57,347 nucleotides of DNA, from contig CALFOM010000047.1 of the NCBI GenBank assembly GCA_937919685.1, positions 1 to 57,347 of the forward strand, in the 5' to 3' direction. The notes below the pieces were generated by a model. It was not told where the DNA came from. It did not search any database and was given only the letters and a program-made list of their open reading frames with translations. This document shows, piece after piece, positions 1 through 7,816 of this stretch (position 1 is the stretch's first letter; each line of letters opens with the position of its first letter). Source of the stretch: an uncultured Phycisphaera sp. (GTDB taxonomy: Bacteria; Planctomycetota; Phycisphaerae; Phycisphaerales; SM1A02). A program made the translations under genes and the position numbers.

Positions 1-114
1 GTCATCATGTCATCATGTCATCCATGGTCTCTGCATCGTGAGGCTGAATCGGGAAGATCCCTTATAGACGAGACATCGACGAGACGCTCGACCTTCCCTC
101 TGGACTCGGAACGA

Positions 115-759
115 ATGATATCTTCAAAATCGCTTGAATCCCGACGACGAAAACGCGCTCTCGTCAAAGCCGGAACCGACACGGGATCCGACGTCGAAGC
201 GGCCAGACTCGCTCTGGACGAGATCTCGATCAACGAACTCCGCCGATCCTTCTTCCGCGATGCTGGGGCTTCGGCACTGCGGTTCCACGTCTCGCTTGAT
301 GACGTTCTCGATCATCTGCGATTCGCATTCGACCTCAGCCTGCTTCGGACCGACGCCCTCCGCCGGGTCGCGATCGAACGAATCGCTCAGAACATCGACG
401 AACTCGTGATCGCGATCGCCTGCATCCGAGGCGATGAGAACGCCTGGGCCGAAGGAATCGAGCCGCTGCGTCCCGTACTCATCCGGATGTGTGAACTCCG
501 CGTAAACGAAGTGGACGCCATCCTGCACGCCTCTCGTTTTATCATGGCCGTCAGGAACCGGACATTCGGAAAGGACGGCGAATTCGACGACGGCATTCCG
601 CGTCTTCAGGAGTTCGCGGGAATCCAGCCGCTCCGCTCCTACCTCGGCGGTCCGCTCTTCGCGATCCTTCAAGATCTCATTAAGGACGGCATGGCCGTCG
701 CGACTCGACCGAGCACCGCCGCGCGAGCGACCGCCCGAAATCTCCGACTCGCCGATTGA
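115..759 (+). CDS. ECF-sigma-like protein with region 2 only (fragmentary or specialised)
   Basis: Predicted 214 residues from ATG 115; the frame stays open upstream to position 7, so the start is uncertain. The middle and C-terminal parts resemble the region-2 half of myxobacterial/planctomycete sigma-70 family proteins: a DELVIAIACIRGDENAWAEG segment corresponds to the usual ACARGD block, and PRLQEFAGIQPLRSYL corresponds to the PR-x-x-x-YAG-x-x-x-L-x-x-WL block. The protein stops about 30 residues after this, where the linker and the DNA-binding region 4 should begin, so it cannot be a complete sigma factor. It could be a decayed gene, a sigma-like adaptor or an unrelated helical protein. 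It lies just upstream of a tRNA gene on the same strand. The resemblance is by eye and needs a profile search. Confidence 0.6.
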   Translation: MISSKSLESRRRKRALVKAGTDTGSDVEAARLALDEISINELRRSFFRDAGASALRFHVSLDDVLDHLRFAFDLSLLRTDALRRVAIERIAQNIDELVIAIACIRGDENAWAEGIEPLRPVLIRMCELRVNEVDAILHASRFIMAVRNRTFGKDGEFDDGIPRLQEFAGIQPLRSYLGGPLFAILQDLIKDGMAVATRPSTAARATARNLRLAD

Positions 760-828
760 TCGAAATGCGAGATGCCGCCTTCGATCGCTTCGGATCACAG
801 AAGACCAACCACCCGCCAATCTCCCTGC

Positions 829-856
829 TTGACACCGGCCGGGTTGACTGTAGGCT
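829..856 (+). promoter_or_regulatory. Candidate sigma-70 promoter of tRNA-Phe
   Basis: A perfect -35 hexamer TTGACA (829-834) is followed after 16 bases by TAGGCT (851-856), which keeps the T, A and final T of the -10 consensus. Transcription would begin about 25 bases before the tRNA at 888, a normal tRNA leader length. The -10 is weak. Confidence 0.45.
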
Positions 857-887
857 TCACTTCCTCTCGCCGATCCGGCGTGACGCA

Positions 888-960
888 GGCGGCTTAGCTC
901 AGTTGGTAGAGCACGGCATTGAAAATGCCGGTGTCCCCGGTTCAAGTCCGGGAGTCGCCA
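888..960 (+). tRNA. tRNA-Phe (GAA)
   Basis: A complete 73-base cloverleaf can be folded by hand. The acceptor stem is GGCGGCT paired with AGTCGCC (one G-U). The D stem is GCTC/GAGC with an AGTTGGTA loop. The anticodon stem is CGGCA/TGCCG with loop TTGAAAA, giving anticodon GAA at 921-923. The variable loop is GTGTC, and the T arm is CCCGG-TTCAAGT-CCGGG. The discriminator is A at 960. CCA is not encoded, so it must be added after transcription. Confidence 0.97.
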
Positions 961-1030
961 TTCCCTTCCGCACTCGCCAAGACTGCCGGACGAGATCCAT
1001 CATTCACATCAAGCAACACCCGACCGGACC

Positions 1031-1540
1031 TCAGTCCGCATCGCCGATGCCTCGCGCCGACAGGTTGCTTGAGAGCATCTCGAGTTCTTCCAGAACCACC
1101 GCCGCGTCCAATCCAGGCATCGGATACGAATGATTCAATGCCTCCGCCATCGCCTCCGGCTGGATCAGCAGGAAATAGACCGGGAATGGAATGACCTTGG
1201 TGGCGAATCGGAGCGCCCTGGCCATCTGCTTGTTGGTCGTGGTGAGAACGAGGGAACCTTCGTCCCAGCACACCGGAACGATCCGGAATTGCCAAGCCTG
1301 CCGCGTCGTAATCACATTGAGGACCGAAGGATCCTGCCGACTGAAGTCCGGCGTGATTCCCTCGGTCAGGACGCTGTACTGCTCGACCCACGCCCCCTCG
1401 ACGACCTCCGGCAAAATGCCGAAGAGCCGCTCGCAGATCGAACCGAACGGTTCGGTCCGATGCGCCTGAACCGCGAGGACCTCTGCCACCTGGGCTTCGG
1501 TCAACAGACCCTGACGTACCATCAGTTCACCTAGTTTCAT
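1031..1540 (-). CDS. Standalone GspE/MshE N-terminal (MshEN-like) domain protein
   Basis: 169 residues from ATG 1540, chosen because GGAGGAGAAT lies just upstream. The whole protein is the N-terminal module of type II secretion / type IV pilus ATPases (T2SSE_N). Residues 2-25 run KLGELMVRQGLLTEAQ and on to VLAVQ, the first 24-residue MshEN motif. After exactly five residues a second 24-residue copy follows (PFGSICERLFG to WVEQ), with RLG degraded to PFG. The C-terminal half has the usual 'FRIVPVCWDEGSLVLTTTN' fold segment ending in a helix. No ATPase domain follows. MshEN domains are known to bind cyclic di-GMP; whether this divergent copy does is inference. It may be a free-standing receptor or a regulator of a pilus-like machine such as the pseudopilin cluster near 34-37 kb. 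Confidence 0.8.
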   Translation of the reverse strand: MKLGELMVRQGLLTEAQVAEVLAVQAHRTEPFGSICERLFGILPEVVEGAWVEQYSVLTEGITPDFSRQDPSVLNVITTRQAWQFRIVPVCWDEGSLVLTTTNKQMARALRFATKVIPFPVYFLLIQPEAMAEALNHSYPMPGLDAAVVLEELEMLSSNLSARGIGDAD

Positions 1541-1736
1541 CTCAATTCTCCTCCCCACACCCTGCCAGCAACGGATCCATCCGACTGCCGAACAAAGGCT
1601 TTCTCCATCTGGTTCATCGACGGTCTGAGCCACCGAATCCGCATTGATCAGGCGAGTGGAGGCCGGTGGACTGACGGTCACACCGGATGCACCGGATTGC
1701 CGTTACTCGGACCCGGCCCCAGAATGCACCAAACGC

Positions 1737-2711
1737 ATGGTTCCTCCAGACCCCATTCCGATGCGAGACGACCACGCCCTCGAGGCAGCGCTCTTCGACG
1801 CCGTCGCCGAGAACGCGATCTCTGAGCGTGACATGAAGGACCTGCTTCATCGGATGAAGTCGGCGCCCCGGGCCCCGCGCCGCGATGCGGTTCGATGCGA
1901 GATTGAAGTGGCGCTCCGGTTCATCGAAGCTGGGAGTCGCGTTCGAGCCGAAGTGACGGGGCCACAGGGACGAAGCGTCGATCTCGAGGTTCACACCCGC
2001 GACTGCATCTTTGCCGTTCATGTCAAACGACTTCAGGTCTCTCCGCTGCCGCTCGGTCCCCTGCCGATCGGGTTCGACGGTCTCGCTTCGATTCCCAGGC
2101 CCTATCTGGTTGGCGTGGAATGGCTGGGATCGGGGGAGCCCGAAGGCCACGTGCTGGCGGCCGCACGGGAATTCTTACTCGGAGCAAGGATCGGTGATCG
2201 ACTCGTGTTGCGCAATACCGCGAGCCGACGGATTGGCGCAATCGAGATCGCAGCCCCGCGGCCGCCCGACCCGGAAGGCACACCCTCCATCAAAATTGTC
2301 GCCGCCGGAAACGCCAACCATGCCAAAGCACTGGTGCGGCGGGCGGGCCGGTTGCTTCGCCGCGCCTATCGCCAGTTCGTCCCTGATCGGGAGAACGTCA
2401 TCGTCCTTGCGGGTGGCGGACCGTCCGCCCGCGACGTCGTGGACCGCGCCGTACTCGGCGGGCACGTGGAACGATGGGACCAGTTCCCACCAAGGCATCA
2501 GCGGGTGGCCCACGGTCGGAACGAGGAAGGCCTCTGGCAGGAGAGACGATTCGAACGTTCCCACCTCGTGGCATGGTGTCCGCTCGCGATTCCGCAGGGG
2601 GCGATCTGGATTCGTGAATCCGGCGTCATCCCCCCGGCGGTCATCGACACGGCTCGCCGAGCCGTCGGCGCGGCGCCCGGTCCGGACGCGCCCTCCAGAA
2701 TCACGTCGTGA
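1737..2711 (+). CDS. Hypothetical protein, possible degenerate PD-(D/E)XK fold
   Basis: 324 residues from ATG 1737; ATG 1761 is an equally possible start, and neither has a clear ribosome binding site. I do not recognise the family. Around residues 55-90 (EVALRFIEAG, then SVDLEVHTRDCIFAVHVKRL) the pattern helix, D-x-E-V strand and hydrophobic-V-K strand recalls PD-(D/E)XK nuclease-like folds. The ExK acidic residue is replaced by His (HVK), so an active nuclease is unlikely. The C-terminal half is rich in Arg and has a WCPLAIPQGAIW stretch. There is no signal peptide or membrane segment. It converges with hflX, with 30 bases between the stop codons, and no terminator is visible there. Confidence 0.7.
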   Translation: MVPPDPIPMRDDHALEAALFDAVAENAISERDMKDLLHRMKSAPRAPRRDAVRCEIEVALRFIEAGSRVRAEVTGPQGRSVDLEVHTRDCIFAVHVKRLQVSPLPLGPLPIGFDGLASIPRPYLVGVEWLGSGEPEGHVLAAAREFLLGARIGDRLVLRNTASRRIGAIEIAAPRPPDPEGTPSIKIVAAGNANHAKALVRRAGRLLRRAYRQFVPDRENVIVLAGGGPSARDVVDRAVLGGHVERWDQFPPRHQRVAHGRNEEGLWQERRFERSHLVAWCPLAIPQGAIWIRESGVIPPAVIDTARRAVGAAPGPDAPSRITS

Positions 2712-2741
2712 CCGCCGACCGTCGGCGATCGCGAAGTCGCC

Positions 2742-4163
2742 TCATTCCGGATGAAGAAGGAGATGCGGCGGGACGCGAGGCATCCGGAAGGTCTCGGCAT
2801 CCGGCCAGAGATGAGCGAGCGCCTCCGGCCCCTGAAGCCCGTCGGCGGTGAAGTGCGGCCCTCCCGCCATGAGCACCTCCAACTGGCGCCGACCGATCCG
2901 CGTACGGATCACCACTGAGCCCGACGTTCCGTAGTCGCGGTCGATCACGTCGGTCCGTTTCTCCACCAGATCGACCAACTTGCCCTCGGAGAGCGGAATC
3001 TCCAGTACGACCTCCCGCATCTCGCCCCGCATCTGCTCAAGGACGCGGTTGGTGAGCAACTCAAGACCTTCGCCGTCTCGAGCACTGGTGACGATCGCAT
3101 CCGGATTGCTCTCGATCCAGGCATCGAGCGTGTCCCCCGGAACGCGTCCCTCGTGGACGGTGGTGCGCAGCACATCCACTTTGTTCAAGATAAGAATCCG
3201 AGGCTGATTCACCGCCCCGATCTCGTCCAATACGCGATTGACGGTCTCAAACTGCCGTGCGGCGGCGGGGTCCGCCACGTCGAGGATCATCAGGAGCAGA
3301 TGAGCGTAGACCGTCTCTTCGAGCGTCGATTTAAAACTGGCCACCAGATGGTGTGGGAGGTCCCGGATGAAGCCGACGGTGTCGGAAATCAGGACGTTGT
3401 TGCCTCCGCCAAGATTCCACGACCCGACTCTCGTACTCAGCGTCGCGAAGAGCATGTCGGCCTCGAACGCGCCACCTTCAGTGAGTCCGTTGAACATCGT
3501 GCTCTTGCCAGCGTTGGTATAGCCGACGAGACCGACGGTAAAATGCTCGTCGCGACGAGTCGAGACCTCACGGGTGCGCCTTGCCTGAACTTCGGCAAGA
3601 TTGCGTTTGAGTTGGACGGCGCGGCGTTGCACGAGGCGACGATCGATTTCGAGTTGCTGCTCGCCGGGACCTCGGGTACCGACCCCGATCGGCGCACCGC
3701 CAGTGACCTGCCCGAGATGGCCCCACATCGCCCGCAGTCGAGGCGCCGTGTACTCCAACTGGGCAATCTCGACCTGCAGACGAGCCTCCTTGGTGGCAGC
3801 CCGGCTCGCGAAGATGTCGAGAATGAGTTCCGACCGATCAAGCACCTTGCACGCGAGGTCTTCTTCCAACGACTTGATCTGCATTGGCGAGAGGTCGTTG
3901 TCGAAGATCACCACCTTCGCCTTCAACATCCCCACCATCGCGGCGAGTTCCTCGACCTTGCCCTTCCCGAGATAGGTCCGTCCCCGCGGACGAACCCGCT
4001 GCTGCAGCAGCCGGCCGGCCACCTGCACGCCCGCCGCCTCGGCCAAGGCCGCCAGTTCCCGGAGCGGATCGCCTTCGTCGGCCACCGTGCTTGGGAGGAT
4101 CACGCCCACCAGAATCGCCGCCTCCTCGTGGATGTCGATGCCTTCGCGGCGGTCGTCCTTCAT
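2742..4163 (-). CDS. hflX: GTPase HflX, ribosome-associated
   Basis: 473 residues from ATG 4163; about 50 further in-frame residues upstream are not HflX-like. The N-terminal HflX domain carries the conserved RGRTYLGKGK segment, followed by the glycine-rich GGAPIGVGTRGPGE linker. The G domain has GYTNAGKST (about 214-222, G1), DTVGF (about 262-266, G3) and NKVD (about 328-331, G4). HflX binds the 50S subunit and splits or rescues stalled 70S ribosomes, notably under heat stress. The length is usual for the family, allowing for a long C-terminal extension. It is monocistronic and divergent from the ctpA operon, with about 180 bases between their starts. Confidence 0.96.
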   Translation of the reverse strand: MKDDRREGIDIHEEAAILVGVILPSTVADEGDPLRELAALAEAAGVQVAGRLLQQRVRPRGRTYLGKGKVEELAAMVGMLKAKVVIFDNDLSPMQIKSLEEDLACKVLDRSELILDIFASRAATKEARLQVEIAQLEYTAPRLRAMWGHLGQVTGGAPIGVGTRGPGEQQLEIDRRLVQRRAVQLKRNLAEVQARRTREVSTRRDEHFTVGLVGYTNAGKSTMFNGLTEGGAFEADMLFATLSTRVGSWNLGGGNNVLISDTVGFIRDLPHHLVASFKSTLEETVYAHLLLMILDVADPAAARQFETVNRVLDEIGAVNQPRILILNKVDVLRTTVHEGRVPGDTLDAWIESNPDAIVTSARDGEGLELLTNRVLEQMRGEMREVVLEIPLSEGKLVDLVEKRTDVIDRDYGTSGSVVIRTRIGRRQLEVLMAGGPHFTADGLQGPEALAHLWPDAETFRMPRVPPHLLLHPE

Positions 4164-4346
4164 GCGTGTAGGGTTTCCTCGAATGGTGAAAAGCGGCGAA
4201 CGTGAGAATCGCCGATCGTAGCAGGGTGGAGAATCTCCCCGCTTCGAGTCTGGATGATCGCTCCGGCGAACGGCGAGGCCTCCCGGGTCCCTATGATCCA
4301 CGAGAGCATTCATCATTTTACACCGCTCAAGTCGACAGGAACCCCG

Positions 4347-5966
4347 ATGCCAGATCCCGAGCGTCCCCGTCCCATCACGAGATTCGGAAACTGGCCCGTT
4401 CCAGTGCTCTGCGGCCTCCTCGCAATCCAGATCCTGGTGACCATCGGCGCCGGCAGACGGGACGATCTGGCCTGGTTCGATCCGATCGTCGACGTGCGAG
4501 CCATGGTGCTCGAGGATTTCGTCGGGGAACCGGATACCGCAAAAATGCAGGAAGCCGCCATCTCAGGCATGCTTGAGACGCTCGATGATCCCTACACCGT
4601 CTGGATCCCCCCCCGACTCGAAAAGGACTTCGACAAGCAGATGCGGGGCTCCTACGTTGGAATCGGCGCCGAGATTGAAGTGGTCGACGACCGACTTCGG
4701 ATCATCAGCCCGCTCGAGGACTCGCCATCACTCGACGCCGGCATCCGCGCCGGCGACGTGGTGCTGGACATCGACGAAACCGATACCCTCGGCCTGAGCA
4801 GTCAAGAGTGCATCGACCTCCTGATTGGTGTTGAAGGAACTCCGGTCACGATGCTCGTTCGACACCTCGACGGCACCGAGGAATCGCTGACGGTCATCCG
4901 TCGCCAGATCGAAACTCGATCCGTCAAGGGCATCCGCCGCGCCGGGGAAGGCTGGGACCACATGCTCGATCCAAATGACGGGATCGGCTACATCCGGCTG
5001 ACGCAGTTCACCGAGCGGACCATTGAGGAGATGCGGGAAGCACTCGATGGACTCGATGCCGCCGGCACCAAGGCGATCATCCTCGACCTCCGTTTCAACG
5101 GCGGAGGCACGCTCGATGGCGCCATCGACGTCGCCGATCTCTTTCTCGATCGCGGCGTGATCGTCTCGGTTCGGGACCGCAACGGCGACGGGCGAAAATG
5201 GACCGCGACCGCGGATGCCGACGATCACCTGATTCCAATTGTGGTTCTGGTCAACGACGGCTCTGCTTCAGCGAGCGAAATCGTCGCCGGGGCCCTGCAG
5301 GACAACAACCGCGCAAAAATTCTCGGCGAGCGTTCGTTCGGCAAGGGATCCGTCCAGGAGGTCCGCCCCCTGCCCGGCGACCGCGGGACCTTGAAGATGA
5401 CCACCGCCCGCTATTACCTTCCCAATGGGCGGAACCTCGATCGGCGTGGCGACGACGAAATCTGGGGAGTCGATCCCGATCCGGGCTTCGTCATCGATCT
5501 CGACAACGCGGGCTACACCCGACTCGTCGAGAATCGCCGACGATACGAACCGATCACTGACGAGACCGACCGTCTCGACGCGAGGTTCGACGATCCGACT
5601 TGGATCGAGCAGGAGATCGAGGACCCACAACTCGCGGCCGCGCTTCGCACCCTTCAGTCGAAATTGACCACCGGCGAGTGGCTCAAGGTCGGCGGCGACC
5701 CCGGATCCGACGCGGTGCTCGCCTCGGAATTGCGCGATCAGATCGCCTATCGCACCCGTCTGCTCGATGAACTGACCAAAACGACCGCCCGGATCGCCGA
5801 ACTCGACGAATCCGGCGCGGTAGAGGCATCGGCCGGATTCGAGATCCGGGACGAGCGTGGCAACGTGATCGGCCGGGTTCCGGACACCGAGGCGGATCGA
5901 ATCGGCGAGTTGCTCGCCGGCACCGCAAAGGCCGAGCCACGGAAAGGTGACGTCGACGAACCATGA
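4347..5966 (+). CDS. ctpA: C-terminal processing peptidase (S41, CtpA family)
   Basis: 539 residues from ATG 4347. The N-terminus has one membrane segment (about residues 15-35, PVPVLCGLLAIQILVTIGAG), so the protease should face the periplasm. A PDZ domain follows (about 95-175, with SYVGIGAEIE and IRAGDVVLDID). The S41 catalytic core has SASASEIVAGA with the nucleophile Ser near 308, and FGKGSVQE with the general-base Lys near 333, the 25-residue spacing typical of the family. These enzymes trim the C-termini of periplasmic proteins. The C-terminal 120 residues are a less conserved helical tail. The stop overlaps the tsaD start by four bases (ATGA), so the two are probably co-transcribed. 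Confidence 0.95.
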   Translation: MPDPERPRPITRFGNWPVPVLCGLLAIQILVTIGAGRRDDLAWFDPIVDVRAMVLEDFVGEPDTAKMQEAAISGMLETLDDPYTVWIPPRLEKDFDKQMRGSYVGIGAEIEVVDDRLRIISPLEDSPSLDAGIRAGDVVLDIDETDTLGLSSQECIDLLIGVEGTPVTMLVRHLDGTEESLTVIRRQIETRSVKGIRRAGEGWDHMLDPNDGIGYIRLTQFTERTIEEMREALDGLDAAGTKAIILDLRFNGGGTLDGAIDVADLFLDRGVIVSVRDRNGDGRKWTATADADDHLIPIVVLVNDGSASASEIVAGALQDNNRAKILGERSFGKGSVQEVRPLPGDRGTLKMTTARYYLPNGRNLDRRGDDEIWGVDPDPGFVIDLDNAGYTRLVENRRRYEPITDETDRLDARFDDPTWIEQEIEDPQLAAALRTLQSKLTTGEWLKVGGDPGSDAVLASELRDQIAYRTRLLDELTKTTARIAELDESGAVEASAGFEIRDERGNVIGRVPDTEADRIGELLAGTAKAEPRKGDVDEP

Positions 5967-7027
5967 GCCTCGCGCCTTCGGGTGACCCGACGAAAATCCT
6001 CGTCCTCGGAATTGAGACGAGTTGCGACGAGACCGCTGCGGCGGTGGTGGACGGATGCGGCCACGTCCGCTCCTCGGTGGTCGCGACGCAGCATGAGCTT
6101 CACGCCGAATATGGCGGCGTCGTTCCGGAGATCGCCAGTCGGGCACATCTCGAACATCTGCTCCCTGTGATCCGCCGCGCCGTTCGCGACGCTGGGATCA
6201 CGCTGGCAGATCTCGACGCGATCGCAGTTGGTCATCGGCCCGGTCTGATCGGCGCCCTGCTCGTTGGAACGAGCGTCGCGAAGGGGTTGGCCTTGGCCTT
6301 GGAGATTCCACTGGTCGGCGTCGATCATGTGCACGCACACCTCGTGGCGGGACTGCTCGACGCACCCCCCGTCGCGTTTCCGAGCCTTGGTCTGGTGGTG
6401 AGCGGCGGCCATTCAAGCCTGTATCTCGTAGAGGATCCGATCTCCCCGATCCTCCTCGGTCGCACCATCGACGACGCGATCGGCGAAGCGTTCGACAAGG
6501 TCGCGGCGATGCTCGGTCTCGGACATCCCGGCGGACCGGAGGTCGAGCGTCTGGCCGCCGGCGGAGATTCGGACGCCTTCGATTTCCCCGTCGCGAATCT
6601 TGGGAAGGACCGCATGGATTTCTCGTTCAGCGGCCTAAAGACCGCGGTGCTCTATGCCGCGAAGGGCCAGCCGGGCAGGACGCCTCCGATCCTTGACGAA
6701 CGGCGTCGAGCCGATCTCGCCGCCTCGTTCCAGTTCGCGACGATCAAGGCGGTGCGTCGGAACCTGCGCCGCGCCTTCGATCGACACCCCGAAGTCGGCA
6801 GTCTCCTCGTCGGGGGCGGCGTCTCCGCCAATCAGGCCGTTCGCGCCATGCTCCAGACCGAAGCGGCGGCCCGCTCGATCGATCTCCGACTCCCGCCGCT
6901 CGAATGGTGCGTGGACAACGGCGCGATGATCGCCGGTCTGGGCGCCAGGCGACTTGCCGCCGGTGAGACCGATGGCCTCGACCTGGCCCCCGCAGCCACC
7001 AGCCGTTCGACGGTCATGCCGGACTGA
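5963..7027 (+). CDS. tsaD: tRNA N6-adenosine threonylcarbamoyltransferase TsaD
   Basis: 354 residues, the usual length. The N-terminal ILVLGIETSCDETAAAVVDG is the ASKHA phosphate-1 motif. HVHAH at about 122-126 supplies the metal-binding histidines, SGGH follows near 147-150, and GGGVSANQAVR and DNGAMIAGLG lie in the C-terminal half. TsaD transfers the threonylcarbamoyl group to A37 of ANN-decoding tRNAs. It is translationally coupled to ctpA by an ATGA overlap and is followed by the release-factor-like gene on the same strand, giving a small cluster that includes two translation-related genes. Confidence 0.98.
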   Translation: MSLAPSGDPTKILVLGIETSCDETAAAVVDGCGHVRSSVVATQHELHAEYGGVVPEIASRAHLEHLLPVIRRAVRDAGITLADLDAIAVGHRPGLIGALLVGTSVAKGLALALEIPLVGVDHVHAHLVAGLLDAPPVAFPSLGLVVSGGHSSLYLVEDPISPILLGRTIDDAIGEAFDKVAAMLGLGHPGGPEVERLAAGGDSDAFDFPVANLGKDRMDFSFSGLKTAVLYAAKGQPGRTPPILDERRRADLAASFQFATIKAVRRNLRRAFDRHPEVGSLLVGGGVSANQAVRAMLQTEAAARSIDLRLPPLEWCVDNGAMIAGLGARRLAAGETDGLDLAPAATSRSTVMPD

Positions 7028-7173
7028 ACCGGCGCGAAACCGATGCGACTTCGATACCTTCAGCAAGCAATGTCTCGCCAAAAACCGGATTTCGATCCGG
7101 ATCCCGTTCGCCGTTGGACCCGAGTGATCCCCTCTTGACCTACCGCCCCCCCTATGTCGATCCGAAGTCGGTG

Positions 7174-7692
7174 ATGCTCGAAGGTGCCCACCCGGCGACT
7201 CTCGATCCCGAAGCGCTCATGAAGCAATGCGAGTTTCGATTCGGCAAGTCCGGCGGACCCGGGGGGCAGAATCGCAACAAGGTCGAGACTGGTGCCTTCA
7301 TCGTGCATCTCCCAAGCGAGCTCCAAGCCAAGGCAACCGAGCGGCGGCAGCAGCAGGTCAATCGGGTGGTGGCCCTGTCTCGACTTCGACTGCGACTCGC
7401 GCTCAAGGTCCGCACCCCGGCAAGCCGCGACCGGCACCAGCCGAGCGATCTTTGGATCTCGCGCCGACAAGGCAATCGAATGCCGGTGAACCCCAAGCAT
7501 CGGGATTACCCCGCCCTGCTCGCTGAGGCCCTCGATGTGATCGTGGTCCGACGGTGGGATATCGCCGGTGCCGCCAAGATCTTTGAAATCACAATGAGCC
7601 AGTTGTCGAGACTGATCTACCACCACCCTCCCGCCTTCGCGATGCTCAATGAAGGCCGGATTTCAGTCGGTCTGCCCCCCCTGCGAAAATGA
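7174..7692 (+). CDS. Release-factor-like protein with GGQ domain
   Basis: 172 residues from ATG 7174; GTG 7171 and TTG 7114 are in-frame alternatives and none has a clear ribosome binding site. The start preceding HPATLDPEALMKQCE fits related proteins best. Residues about 25-45 carry FGKSGGPGGQNRNKVETG, the peptidyl-tRNA-hydrolysing GGQ loop of RF1/RF2 domain 3. The stop-codon recognition domain of RF1/RF2 is absent. The tail (SQLSRLIYHHP and on to LPPLRK) is not the Lys/Arg-rich extension that places ArfB in the empty mRNA channel. It is therefore a peptidyl-tRNA hydrolase of the RF-like/C12orf65-like group, probably for ribosome rescue. It follows tsaD by about 145 bases. Confidence 0.85.
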   Translation: MLEGAHPATLDPEALMKQCEFRFGKSGGPGGQNRNKVETGAFIVHLPSELQAKATERRQQQVNRVVALSRLRLRLALKVRTPASRDRHQPSDLWISRRQGNRMPVNPKHRDYPALLAEALDVIVVRRWDIAGAAKIFEITMSQLSRLIYHHPPAFAMLNEGRISVGLPPLRK

Positions 7693-7816
7693 TCGAAGCC
7701 ATGGCAAACGTCGATAGAGCCATCGTCCGGCCTCGTCATCGACGATGAAAGTACGAACTGAGATGTTCGACCGCTGAAGCCAGACTCTGACCCCGCGGTA
7801 CCGCTACGCTAAAGCG

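Noticed and set aside
124-945. 273-residue minus-strand open frame over the sigma-like gene and tRNA
   Set aside because: It runs through the tRNA and has no protein-like pattern; it is antisense to the plus-strand gene that carries the sigma-like motifs.
3153-4205. 350-residue plus-strand open frame
   Set aside because: It is a GC-rich antisense shadow of hflX, whose GTPase motifs are unambiguous.
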